From JBGUVL01 sp045134375 (lineage in GTDB: Bacteria > Bacillota_I > Bacilli_A > Erysipelotrichales > Erysipelotrichaceae), in the NCBI GenBank assembly GCA_045134375.1, contig JBGUVL010000061.1, positions 1 to 6,532 of the forward strand: a DNA stretch of 6,532 nt. The letters run 5' to 3'. How positions within the stretch are numbered: the first letter of the stretch is position 1; the number at the start of each line of letters is the position of its first letter. Shown here one piece after another: positions 1-6,485 of this stretch. The position numbers were made by a program, and so were the translations under genes. The notes below the pieces were generated by a model, which did no database searches, was not told the DNA's origin, and was given only the letters and a program-made list of their open reading frames with translations.

Positions 1-1536
1 GGTGTCAGCGGGACATTATTATTAGGTTTTTGTGGAGCTAAAATTTCGACGAATATAACAAGAGATATTCGTAATGATATCTTTCAAAAAGTACAAAGCT
101 TTTCCCATACAGAATTCAATCATTTTACGATTTCCTCTTTAATTACAAGAACGAACAATGATGCCTTTCAGATTCAGTTGTTTGTGAATGTGATTCTTCG
201 GACAGGTTTGATGACTCCCGTTATGATTGTTGTTTCGTATGTGATGATCATTAGCGCCTCCTTACAATTGAGTTATGTTGTTATAGCGACGATTCCTTTT
301 ATCATTGGTGGTGTGATTTATGTTGCAAAGAAGAGTGAACCAATCAGTGAAAAACAACAGTCTTCTTTAGATCGGATGAATCGTATTTCAAAAGAAAATT
401 TGACTGGGGTTAGAGTCATACGTTCTTTTACAAATGATGATTATGAACAAAGTCGTTTCAATGAAACCAATGATGTTTATACCAATCAATCCAAACATCT
501 ATTTAAAATGATGAATATGACCGGACCCATCTTTTTTCTATTAATGAATATTGCGGCGGTATTGATTTATTGGATATCCGCAAACATGATTGATGCACAA
601 ACGATTCAGATAGGGAAGATTGTTGCTTTTATGGATTATTTATTTCATGCGATGTTTTCTGTTATGTTGTTTTGTTTAGTTTTTGTACAATATCCACGTG
701 CTAATGTCAGTGCGAAACGAATTCAAGCAGTTTTCGATTGTGATCCTCTGATTCACAACGAAGGAAAAGTGATGGGGAATGATCGCATTGAATCGCTTTG
801 TTTTGATCATGTGAGTTTTGTTTATCCAGATGGAGAGGAAGCTGTTTTAAAGGATGTTTCTTTTCAAGTAAAGAAAGGAGAAACCATTGCTTTTATTGGT
901 AGTACAGGGTCAGGGAAATCGACTTTGATTAATCTGATTCCACGTTTTTATGATTGTAGTGAAGGTTGTATTCGAATCAATGGTATTGCGATTAAAGATT
1001 ATGATATTGATGCTTTACGATCAAAAATTGGATTTATACCGCAGAAGGCGGTCTTATTTAATTCGACCATTGCGGAAAACATTCGTTATGGAAAGCAGGA
1101 TGCTAGCAATGAAGAAGTGATACATGCGGCGAAAGTAGCACAGGCTTATGATTTCATAATGGAGAAAGAAAATGGCTTTGATGAAATGATAAGTGAAGGT
1201 GCTACCAATGTATCTGGAGGACAAAGGCAACGCTTGTCGATTGCAAGGGCATTAGTGAGGAAACCATCCTTGTATATTTTTGATGATAGTTTTAGTGCGC
1301 TTGATTTTAAAACCGATGCGAAACTTCGTCGGGAATTAAAAAAAGAGACAAAAGATGCGATTGTCATGATCGTGGCGCAACGTATTTCATCCATCATGGA
1401 TGCCAATCAAATCATCGTATTAAATGAAGGTCATGTGGTGGGAATGGGAACGCATAAAGAATTGTTGCAACAATGCCAAATTTATCGTGAGATTGCACTT
1501 TCTCAATTGAGTGAGGAGGAATTGTTTCATGCCTAA
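1..1536 (+). CDS. Heterodimeric ABC exporter, first half (degenerate-site subunit), 5' end outside window
   Basis: This is an ABC transporter half (membrane domain fused to ATPase domain). The reading frame is open from base 1, so the TTG near 178 is not the start. 511 residues are visible; family members have about 575-590, so roughly 65-75 are missing. In visible numbering, membrane segments lie at about 1-10, 70-88, 91-108, 171-196 and 203-232. In the ATPase domain I see Walker A GSTGSGKST (300-308), the Q-loop Gln (348), signature VSGGQ (404-408) and Walker B ending in IFDD (426-429). The catalytic Glu after the Walker B Asp is replaced by Asp429, and the switch His is replaced by Gln460 (VAQRISS). 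These changes are typical of the degenerate-site subunit in heterodimeric exporters such as TM287/288, LmrCD and BmrCD. It should pair with the next gene's product in the membrane. The substrate is not predictable; multidrug or lipid export is inferred from the family only. Confidence 0.93.
   Translation, partial: GVSGTLLLGFCGAKISTNITRDIRNDIFQKVQSFSHTEFNHFTISSLITRTNNDAFQIQLFVNVILRTGLMTPVMIVVSYVMIISASLQLSYVVIATIPFIIGGVIYVAKKSEPISEKQQSSLDRMNRISKENLTGVRVIRSFTNDDYEQSRFNETNDVYTNQSKHLFKMMNMTGPIFFLLMNIAAVLIYWISANMIDAQTIQIGKIVAFMDYLFHAMFSVMLFCLVFVQYPRANVSAKRIQAVFDCDPLIHNEGKVMGNDRIESLCFDHVSFVYPDGEEAVLKDVSFQVKKGETIAFIGSTGSGKSTLINLIPRFYDCSEGCIRINGIAIKDYDIDALRSKIGFIPQKAVLFNSTIAENIRYGKQDASNEEVIHAAKVAQAYDFIMEKENGFDEMISEGATNVSGGQRQRLSIARALVRKPSLYIFDDSFSALDFKTDAKLRRELKKETKDAIVMIVAQRISSIMDANQIIVLNEGHVVGMGTHKELLQQCQIYREIALSQLSEEELFHA
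1513..1520 (+). promoter_or_regulatory. Ribosome binding site inside the end of the first ABC gene
   Basis: GAGGAGGA lies 8 nt before the ATG at 1529 and inside the last codons of the upstream gene. It decides the start of the second ABC gene: an in-frame GTG at 1511 overlaps this site and has no site of its own upstream. The location implies translational coupling of the two subunits. Confidence 0.85.
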
Positions 1537-3313
1537 GAAAACAGAGAAAACCTCGGTATGGAAGACAATGGTTCCTTTTATAAAGCCATATCGATGGGGA
1601 ATTATTGGTACCATTCTTATGGTATTAACGACCAATATCGTCCTAGCATTAATGCCAAGTGTGGAAGGAAACATTACGTCTCAGTTGATGCAGGATGCTT
1701 CAATGATACAAAAAGGAATCGAAACGCATGTTCATTTTGAAATTATTCTTAATTATATATGCCTATTGCTTGCACTTTATTTTGTAAAAACGATTTCCCA
1801 GATATTATTAGCAATTTGGTTAACGGATTCGATTCAAGGAAGTATGCACGATTTGCGAAATGCCTTACAAAGGAAAATAAGAAGATTGCCTATTTCTTAT
1901 TTTGACACGCAAAAATATGGGGATATCCTTAGTAAAATCACCAATGATGTGGATACGGTATCAACGGCTTTACAACAATCATTTACCCAAATTTTGAGTG
2001 GCATCTTCAGCATTTGTTTTGCTTTGTTTATGATGTTTCGTATCCATGCGATCATGGGATTGATTGCGATGATGATTATTCCATTAAGTTTACTTATTAC
2101 TTATATTATTGTGCATTTCTCACAGACACAATTTCGGGCTCAGCAGGATGCGATTGGTGTTTTAAATGGATCAATTACGGAAATGTATAGTGGCTATAAT
2201 GAAATTATGTTGTATGGGATGCAAAAGGAATGTATTGAGAAATTCTCAGATTATAATGAAAATTTGCGAAAGAGTGCGTTTCGAGCACAATTTATCTCTT
2301 CCTCAATTTCGCCATTAACTGGATTGGTAACGTATTTAACCCTGGGTATTGTTGGAACCTTAGGAACGATTTATGTATTAAATGGAGTCATTTTAGTAGG
2401 ACAACTACAAGCGTTTATTCGTTATGTATGGCAGATCAATGATCCGGTGTCGCAAGTATCACAACTTTCTTCGCAGCTTCAATCAGCTTACGCTGCAGCT
2501 TCTCGAATCATAGAGGTTTTAAATGAGGAAGAAGAAGTCAAAGAGAGTGATCATCATTATGATATTGCAGCCATGAAAGGAAATGTTACTTTTGATCATG
2601 TTCGTTTTTCTTATGATGACGAAACAAAATTGATCGAAAATTTAAGTTTAGAAGTTAAAAGTGGAGAAATGGTTGCCATCGTAGGTCCAACCGGTGCTGG
2701 GAAAACAACATTAATTAATTTGTTAATGCGATTTTATGATGTCAAAGGTGGTTCAATTCGTATTGATGGCATTGATATTCGCGATATGAAACGAGAAGAA
2801 TTACGTTCTATGTTTGGTATGGTATTACAGGATACTTGGCTGTTTAGTGGTAGTATCTTAGATAATTTGCGCTATGGAAAACTGGACGCTTGTAAAGAGG
2901 AAGTAATAGAGGCAGCGAAAATGGCAAAAGTACACCATTTTATTCGTACGCTTCCGGATGGTTACCAGATGCAAATTAATGAGGAAGGAAGTAATATATC
3001 GCAAGGGGAAAAACAGTTATTGACCATTGCTAGAGCAATTCTTAAAAATCCAAAAATATTGATTTTGGATGAAGCAACCTCATCCGTTGATACACGCCTT
3101 GAGAAAATGTTACAAGAAGCGATGCATGTTTTGATGGAAGGAAGAACTTCATTTGTGATTGCACATCGTTTATCAACGATAAAAAATGCGGATAAAATTA
3201 TGGTCATTCAACATGGTGATATTGTGGAAATGGGAACGCATGAGACGCTATTAGCTAAAAACGGTCCGTATGCTTCCCTCTATCGCTCACAGTTTCATAA
3301 TAATGAAGATTAA
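1529..3313 (+). CDS. Heterodimeric ABC exporter, second half (catalytic-site subunit)
   Basis: 594 residues, a full-length membrane-plus-ATPase half transporter. It starts at ATG 1529, overlapping the previous gene by 8 nt. Six membrane segments fill about residues 20-310, with a cytoplasmic coupling region around 105-135 (motifs SYFD and GDILSKITNDVD). The ATPase domain follows from about 350: Walker A GPTGAGKTT (386-394), Q-loop Gln434, signature ISQGE (490-494), Walker B ILILDE with catalytic Glu515, D-loop SSVD and switch His546 (IAHRLST). Walker B and the switch His are intact, but the signature departs from LSGGQ. This is the mirror image of the partner subunit. The consensus ATP site should combine this subunit's Walker A, Walker B and His with the partner's VSGGQ. 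The weak site should combine the partner's Walker motifs with ISQGE. It belongs to the LmrD/BmrD/TM288-like group; the transported compound is unknown. Confidence 0.95.
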   Translation: MPKKTEKTSVWKTMVPFIKPYRWGIIGTILMVLTTNIVLALMPSVEGNITSQLMQDASMIQKGIETHVHFEIILNYICLLLALYFVKTISQILLAIWLTDSIQGSMHDLRNALQRKIRRLPISYFDTQKYGDILSKITNDVDTVSTALQQSFTQILSGIFSICFALFMMFRIHAIMGLIAMMIIPLSLLITYIIVHFSQTQFRAQQDAIGVLNGSITEMYSGYNEIMLYGMQKECIEKFSDYNENLRKSAFRAQFISSSISPLTGLVTYLTLGIVGTLGTIYVLNGVILVGQLQAFIRYVWQINDPVSQVSQLSSQLQSAYAAASRIIEVLNEEEEVKESDHHYDIAAMKGNVTFDHVRFSYDDETKLIENLSLEVKSGEMVAIVGPTGAGKTTLINLLMRFYDVKGGSIRIDGIDIRDMKREELRSMFGMVLQDTWLFSGSILDNLRYGKLDACKEEVIEAAKMAKVHHFIRTLPDGYQMQINEEGSNISQGEKQLLTIARAILKNPKILILDEATSSVDTRLEKMLQEAMHVLMEGRTSFVIAHRLSTIKNADKIMVIQHGDIVEMGTHETLLAKNGPYASLYRSQFHNNED

Positions 3314-3345
3314 GTGTGTGATGAAATACACTTTTTCTTTTTTTT
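3312..3345 (+). terminator. Intrinsic terminator of the ABC exporter operon
   Basis: AAGTGTGT (3312-3319) pairs with ATACACTT (3326-3333), 8 bp including one G-U pair, around a 6-nt loop. A T-tract interrupted by one C runs through 3345. The 5' arm begins within the TAA stop codon of the second ABC gene. The stem is AT-rich, so efficiency may be moderate. Confidence 0.75.
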
Positions 3346-3346
3346 G

Positions 3347-3355
3347 TGATAGTAT
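3347..3355 (+). promoter_or_regulatory. Possible extended -10 promoter for the FMN protein/phosphatase unit
   Basis: TGATAGTAT has the TGn extension followed by TAGTAT (4 of 6 matches to TATAAT), right after the ABC terminator. No good -35 box lies 17 nt upstream. The predicted transcript would start near 3362, giving a leader of about 20 nt. This is weak evidence by itself; the position between a terminator and a ribosome binding site is the main support. Confidence 0.35.
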
Positions 3356-3380
3356 TGAAAAAAATAAGGAGATGAAATAA

Positions 3381-3872
3381 ATGTTTCCAAAAATGAGAAG
3401 AAGTCGACAACAAATTAGTAAAGAATCTTGCATAGCGATATTATTACAACAATCAACAGGGGTACTAGCTCTTTATGGAGAAAATGGCTATCCTTATGCA
3501 CTACCTCTTAATTTTGTTTATGATAATGATAACCTATATTTTCATTGCGCTAAGGAAGGATACAAGCTAGAAGCAATGCAACATTGTGAAAATGCTTCTT
3601 TTTGTGTGATAGATGAAGATCAAGTCATTCCAGCAAAGCTGACGACTGCCTATCGTAGTGTCATTGTATTTGGTAAACTTAGCAAGGTGGAAAACGCAAC
3701 CGAAAAAGAGGGGGCGATGGCAAAGTTATGCAAGAAATATGATCCCCAAGAAGAAGCAAATTTTGATCAAGAGATGAAGAAATATGCTTCCTCTTTATGC
3801 GTAATCAAATTAAAGATAGAACATTACAGTGGTAAGAAAGGATTATGTTTTCTGGAAAGGAAAGAAGAATAA
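3381..3872 (+). CDS. Pyridoxamine 5'-phosphate oxidase-like (NimA-type) FMN-binding split-barrel protein
   Basis: 163 residues, a usual length for the small PNPOx-like/NimA group of cytoplasmic flavin-binding split-barrel proteins. The family layout is visible: the N-terminal MRRSRQQIS (5-13), strand GVLALYGENGYPYALPLNF (27-45), the YFHCAKEGYKLEAM segment (53-66) with His55 at the position conserved in Nim proteins, then AYRSVIVFGK and a C-terminal strand ending in EHYSGKKG. AAGGAG at 3366-3371 lies 9 nt before ATG 3381, so this start is preferred over the in-frame ATG at 3393. Nim proteins are linked to reduction of nitroimidazoles, but most members of this family have no known substrate, and drug resistance should not be assumed here. 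The phosphatase gene follows after 18 nt, so co-transcription is likely. No membrane segment or signal peptide is seen. Confidence 0.85.
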   Translation: MFPKMRRSRQQISKESCIAILLQQSTGVLALYGENGYPYALPLNFVYDNDNLYFHCAKEGYKLEAMQHCENASFCVIDEDQVIPAKLTTAYRSVIVFGKLSKVENATEKEGAMAKLCKKYDPQEEANFDQEMKKYASSLCVIKLKIEHYSGKKGLCFLERKEE

Positions 3873-3890
3873 TGCTAAGGAGAAGATGCT

Positions 3891-4604
3891 ATGTATTATG
3901 TTATGAGTGATTTGCATGGTTGTTATAAAGAATATAAAAAAATGTTGGAAATGATTCATTTTAGTGAGAATGATATTCTTTTTGTCCTTGGTGATATCTG
4001 CGATCGTGGAAATGATGGTATTTCTATTTTATTCGATATGATGAGACATGATAATATATATCCCATTTTAGGAAATCATGATTATTTAGCTGCCATCCTA
4101 TTGCGAAAGGGATGGGAAATTGATCAAACAAAGGATGTTGATAAAATTAATGAAGAATTGATTTTACAATTTCGTGCTTGGATGATCGATGGAGGAAAAC
4201 CTACCATTGAAGCTTTTCAAAATTTATCGGATGAACAAAAAGAAATGGTGTTAGAGTATTTTGAAGAATTTTCATTGTATGAAGAGATAGTAGTAAATGA
4301 TTGCTCTTTTATCATGGTACATGCTGGGTTTTCTCATTATGAGAAGGGAAAAAAATTGGATGATTATTCTTTGAACGATCTTATCTTTGAGGGGAATGAC
4401 TTAAATCAAATTTACTATGAGGATCATATTGTTATTGTAGGACATACCCCTACAGTGATGATTGACAAAAATTATGCTGGTAAAATTTATCATCAAAACA
4501 ATGGTTATTGGATTGATTGTGGGTGTGTTTTTGGTTATTCTTTAGGCTGTCTTTGTTTGGATACCATGGAAACCTTTTATGTAAAAAAACAAAGCGAATC
4601 ATAG
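3891..4604 (+). CDS. PPP-family metallophosphatase (serine/threonine phosphatase-like)
   Basis: 237 residues, cytoplasmic, close in size to lambda phosphatase and enterobacterial PrpA/PrpB. All metal-site motifs of the PPP family are present in order: SDLHG (6-10, ligands Asp7 and His9), GDICDRG (34-40, Asp35 with Asp38 and Arg39), GNHD (61-64, Asn62 and His63), VHAG (143-146, His144) and GHTP (184-187, His185). The C-terminal IDCGCVFG segment is also typical. An active di-metal phosphoesterase is therefore expected. Substrate class is open: phosphoproteins, or a dinucleotide such as Ap4A, since ApaH and PrpE share the same motifs. AAGGAG (3877-3882) lies 8 nt before the ATG. It is probably in one transcript with the FMN protein gene. 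Its last codons form part of a terminator stem. Confidence 0.92.
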   Translation: MYYVMSDLHGCYKEYKKMLEMIHFSENDILFVLGDICDRGNDGISILFDMMRHDNIYPILGNHDYLAAILLRKGWEIDQTKDVDKINEELILQFRAWMIDGGKPTIEAFQNLSDEQKEMVLEYFEEFSLYEEIVVNDCSFIMVHAGFSHYEKGKKLDDYSLNDLIFEGNDLNQIYYEDHIVIVGHTPTVMIDKNYAGKIYHQNNGYWIDCGCVFGYSLGCLCLDTMETFYVKKQSES

Positions 4605-4621
4605 GGGTTCGCTTTGTTTTT
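4585..4621. terminator. Bidirectional intrinsic terminator between convergent genes
   Basis: A perfect 14-bp inverted repeat pairs 4585-4598 with 4608-4621 around a 9-nt loop. Its core is CAAAGCGAA/TTCGCTTTG. An A-run on the left (4583-4589) and a T-run on the right (4617-4621) supply a U-tract for transcripts in either direction. The phosphatase stop (TAG 4602-4604) lies in the loop, and the stop of the minus-strand gene (4620-4622) overlaps the right arm. Confidence 0.88.
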
Positions 4622-5321
4622 AAAGAAAGTAATGAGTTCCGTTCATAGATTCTCTTTTACGATAGAGGTGAAGAGTGTTGTTACAATCTGCAATACCCAA
4701 AAGGACATCATCTAATACAACTTCTTTTTCTTTTAATCGTTGTTGTAGCCATGTTTCATTTTTACCAATCGTTTTTAATTCTTGTTTCATGATTTTTCCA
4801 TCAATAATGACATTGGCAAACAATTGTTCTTGTTGTACTTTTTTTCTCATATCATTTCTAGTGATCGGGTTTTCTTCACTTTTTAACATAAAGGATACAT
4901 TTCCGGTCGTTTCCATTATTGCATATTCAATTTTCGAAATATCAAAGTAACCAGCGCTACGACATTGGGTCAATAAGTCATTGAGATCAAAATGGACTTT
5001 TTTTAGATTTTTTTCAATGATTTTTCCATGAAAGATAAGAATTTGTGGAACACCGGTCAGGACTTTTCTTGCGATAATGCTTTTGTTCGTAATCCAGGCA
5101 AAAAAAAGTGAAATTATAATGTATAGAATCATTGCAATGGCACAAAGATACCATTTTACTTGATCATCAATCGCCATCACAGCGGCGATGCTTCCTAAAG
5201 TAATACCTACAATATAATCATAATAGGTCAATTGACTGATTTGTTTTGGTCCAATAATTTTGGCTAGTATTTGTAGTAGGATGATCGAAAGAATGGTTCT
5301 GATCATAGTTTGCAGCAGCAT
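4620..5321 (-). CDS. DUF421 (YetF-type) membrane protein
   Basis: 233 residues, the usual DUF421 length. Three hydrophobic segments lie near the N-terminus (about 5-23, 36-53 and 57-77), followed by a cytoplasmic domain. The family hallmarks are visible: IGPKQISQLTYYDYIVGIT (23-41) with LGSIAA after it, a GVPQILIFHGKI linker (90-101), and LLTQCRSAGYFDISKIEYA (116-134) then METTGNVS. The start is supported by AGGAGGT (5327-5333 on the complement), 5 nt before the ATG. Function is not established for this protein. Bacillus relatives (YetF, YdfS, 2Duf) have been linked to spore inner membrane properties, which need not apply here. It is convergent with the phosphatase gene and divergent from the YitT gene. 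A TATAAT-like box (5335-5340, complement) sits too close to the ribosome binding site to be a convincing promoter, and I see no better one with a good -35 box. Confidence 0.9.
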   Translation of the reverse strand: MLLQTMIRTILSIILLQILAKIIGPKQISQLTYYDYIVGITLGSIAAVMAIDDQVKWYLCAIAMILYIIISLFFAWITNKSIIARKVLTGVPQILIFHGKIIEKNLKKVHFDLNDLLTQCRSAGYFDISKIEYAIMETTGNVSFMLKSEENPITRNDMRKKVQQEQLFANVIIDGKIMKQELKTIGKNETWLQQRLKEKEVVLDDVLLGIADCNNTLHLYRKRESMNGTHYFL

Positions 5322-5359
5322 AATCTACCTCCTGATTATACTGTGTCTATTTTTATGCA

Positions 5360-5384
5360 TTTTATACTTAAATAAGTTATAAAA
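5360..5384. repeat. AT-rich imperfect palindrome in the divergent intergenic region
   Basis: TTTTATACTT (5360-5369) pairs with AAG plus TATAAAA (5374-5384), 10 bp with one bulged T at 5377 and a 4-nt AAAT loop. It ends 5 nt before the -35 box of the YitT promoter and lies upstream of the DUF421 gene, so it could be a regulator site for either gene. AT-rich composition could also produce it by chance. Confidence 0.35.
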
Positions 5385-5389
5385 ATACA

Positions 5390-5418
5390 TGGACACCGAT
5401 TTAAGAAAAGATTATAAT
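5390..5418 (+). promoter_or_regulatory. Sigma-A-type promoter for the YitT gene
   Basis: TGGACA (5390-5395, 5 of 6 matches to TTGACA) and a perfect TATAAT (5413-5418) are separated by exactly 17 nt. Transcription should begin near 5425, giving a leader of about 62 nt. The -10 box lies in a near-symmetric ATTATAAT (5411-5418), so a weak minus-strand use toward DUF421 is conceivable, but no good -35 box supports it. Confidence 0.8.
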
Positions 5419-5434
5419 TGAATGGAAACTTGAA

Positions 5435-5452
5435 AATAAACTTCTGTTTATT
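5435..5452 (+). other. Small hairpin in the predicted YitT leader
   Basis: AATAAAC (5435-5441) and GTTTATT (5446-5452) form a perfect 7-bp stem with a TTCT loop, about 10 nt after the predicted transcription start. No T-tract follows, so it is not a terminator. It could stabilise the 5' end of the mRNA or be a DNA-binding dyad. The stem is weak (one G-C pair). Confidence 0.4.
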
Positions 5453-5486
5453 GCATCGACGGTTTTATGATTAAGGGGGAGCGAGG

Positions 5487-6353
5487 ATGAAATTAACATT
5501 GTCTCGAACACAGAGTGCTTGGTTTTTAATGACGGTTGGATCTTTTTTGTTTTGTTTGGGATTAAATTTGTTCATCACACCATTGCATCTATATAGTGGT
5601 GGCATTATCGGTGTCGCTCAGTTGATTCGAACCTTATTGTATTCCATGGGATTTCATTTTAATGGAGAAATCAGTGGATATATCAATATGTTGATGAATA
5701 TTCCTTTATTAATCATCGCCTATAAAAGTATTTCTAAGAATTTTTTCGTTTTGACCATTTCTTCGATTTTATTGCAGACACTTTTTTTCGCTGTGATTCC
5801 GGTACCGATGATTCCTCTTTTGGAAGAACAATTAGTCAATATTATTTTAGGTGGAATCATTACTGGATATGGTGTTGGATTGGTGTTACGGGGATCGGGA
5901 TGCGCTGGAGGCATTGATATTTTAGGTGTTTATCTTACGAAAAAGTTGCAACATTTTAGTGTTGGGAAATTAAGCCTAATTTTTAATGCGATTTTATATA
6001 TCATCTGTTTGCTGCTTTTTAATTTTGAAATCGCGGTTTATTCGGTCATTTATTTAGTGATTTTTTCTTTTGTTGTAGATCGTGTTCATTATCAAAATAT
6101 AGCGGTTACCGCTATGATTTTTACTCGAAGTTTAGAAGCACAACAGTTTATTATGAATGATTTGCATCGCGGCATTACGTATTGGAAAGGATTGGGTGCG
6201 TATACAAAAGAAGATACCTATATCATGGTAACGGCAATTTCGAAATATGAGGTAAATGAGATTAGAAATAAGATCTTAGAAGCGGATCCTAAGGCATTTA
6301 TTATTTTTACCGAAGGGAATAACATTAATGGAAATTTTGAGAAGCATCTTTGA
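5487..6353 (+). CDS. YitT family membrane protein (DUF161 repeats plus C-terminal DUF2179)
   Basis: 288 residues, the normal length for the YitT family. Six or seven hydrophobic segments cover about residues 12-200. Two related membrane motifs show the internal DUF161 repeat: SGGIIGVAQLI (37-47) and GSGCAGGIDILG (136-147). The cytoplasmic C-terminal DUF2179 domain (about 205-285) carries RGITYWKGLGAYTKED (228-243) and EADPKAFIIF (265-274), close to the family consensus. AAGGGGGA (5473-5480) lies 6 nt before ATG 5487. The family is widespread in Bacillota, often in several copies. Transport of small molecules or ions has been suggested, but no substrate is firmly known, so I assign none. It has its own strong promoter and terminator, implying a single-gene transcript. 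It is divergent from the DUF421 gene. Confidence 0.92.
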   Translation: MKLTLSRTQSAWFLMTVGSFLFCLGLNLFITPLHLYSGGIIGVAQLIRTLLYSMGFHFNGEISGYINMLMNIPLLIIAYKSISKNFFVLTISSILLQTLFFAVIPVPMIPLLEEQLVNIILGGIITGYGVGLVLRGSGCAGGIDILGVYLTKKLQHFSVGKLSLIFNAILYIICLLLFNFEIAVYSVIYLVIFSFVVDRVHYQNIAVTAMIFTRSLEAQQFIMNDLHRGITYWKGLGAYTKEDTYIMVTAISKYEVNEIRNKILEADPKAFIIFTEGNNINGNFEKHL

Positions 6354-6368
6354 TGCTTTCTTTTTTTT
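6342..6368 (+). terminator. Intrinsic terminator of the YitT gene
   Basis: AAGCATC (6342-6348) pairs perfectly with GATGCTT (6352-6358) around a 3-nt loop. It is followed by a T-tract with one C, through 6368. The TGA stop codon (6351-6353) lies at the loop and 3' arm, so the last codons of the gene encode the terminator stem. Confidence 0.85.
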
Positions 6369-6407
6369 GTCATGAAAAAAGACGATGAAATGGATGGTAA
6401 TCAGTTA

Positions 6408-6436
6408 TTTACAGTATTAGATTTCAATATTATAAT
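6408..6436 (+). promoter_or_regulatory. Near-consensus sigma-A promoter at the right edge
   Basis: TTTACA (6408-6413, 5 of 6 matches to TTGACA) and a perfect TATAAT (6431-6436) are 17 nt apart. Transcription should start near 6443, only a few bases before the ribosome binding site of the 8-codon ORF, so the transcript would have a very short leader. It lies downstream of the YitT terminator and therefore begins a new transcription unit. Confidence 0.75.
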
Positions 6437-6458
6437 AAAAAACAAAAGGAGACCAGCT

Positions 6459-6485
6459 ATGAATCTGTCAAGTAAAAATGAATAG
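6459..6485 (+). CDS. 8-codon ORF with strong ribosome binding site: leader peptide or frameshifted gene start
   Basis: ATG 6459 opens MNLSSKNE followed by TAG. AAGGAG (6446-6451) stands 7 nt before it and a near-consensus promoter precedes that, so initiation here should be efficient. The peptide matches nothing I recognise. Two readings are possible. It may be a regulatory leader peptide for a gene beyond the window. Or it may be the start of a gene interrupted by a frameshift: another frame is open from 6482 to the window end without a start codon that has a ribosome binding site. A second short ORF, MNRFVHFL (6478-6504), overlaps in another frame and lacks its own ribosome binding site. 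The call rests on the signals, not on the peptide. Confidence 0.4.
   Translation: MNLSSKNE

Noticed and set aside
178..180. TTG as the start of the first ABC gene
   Set aside because: The same frame is open back to base 1 and encodes typical transporter sequence there (end of a membrane segment and the first cytoplasmic loop). No ribosome binding site precedes 178.
1146..1406. Minus-strand ORF inside the first ABC gene (and similar ones at 1420-1674, 2962-3207 and 5720-5914)
   Set aside because: All lie opposite conserved coding regions, with no promoter or ribosome binding site evidence. They are shadow frames.
3372..3380. ATG AAA TAA mini-ORF directly before the FMN protein start
   Set aside because: It lies within the spacer between the ribosome binding site and the real ATG, only 1 nt from the Shine-Dalgarno sequence, and looks like chance.
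3381..3872. Calling the FMN-binding protein a nitroimidazole resistance determinant
   Set aside because: Only family-level similarity is visible; most NimA-like split-barrel proteins have no demonstrated role in drug resistance.
4675..4950. Plus-strand ORF inside the DUF421 gene
   Set aside because: It is antisense to a well-recognised conserved protein, has no convincing start signals and shows no recognisable protein features.
6443..6471. TTGACA on the minus strand (6466-6471 complement) as a promoter reading left
   Set aside because: At 17 nt spacing the -10 position reads CTTTTG, which is not a promoter element, and no minus-strand gene follows.
6372..6485. A 37-residue ORF from ATG 6372, in frame with the 8-codon ORF
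   Set aside because: It starts just after the terminator T-tract with no ribosome binding site, and it runs through the promoter boxes at 6408-6436, so its first part would not be on the transcript. The ATG at 6459 has proper signals.
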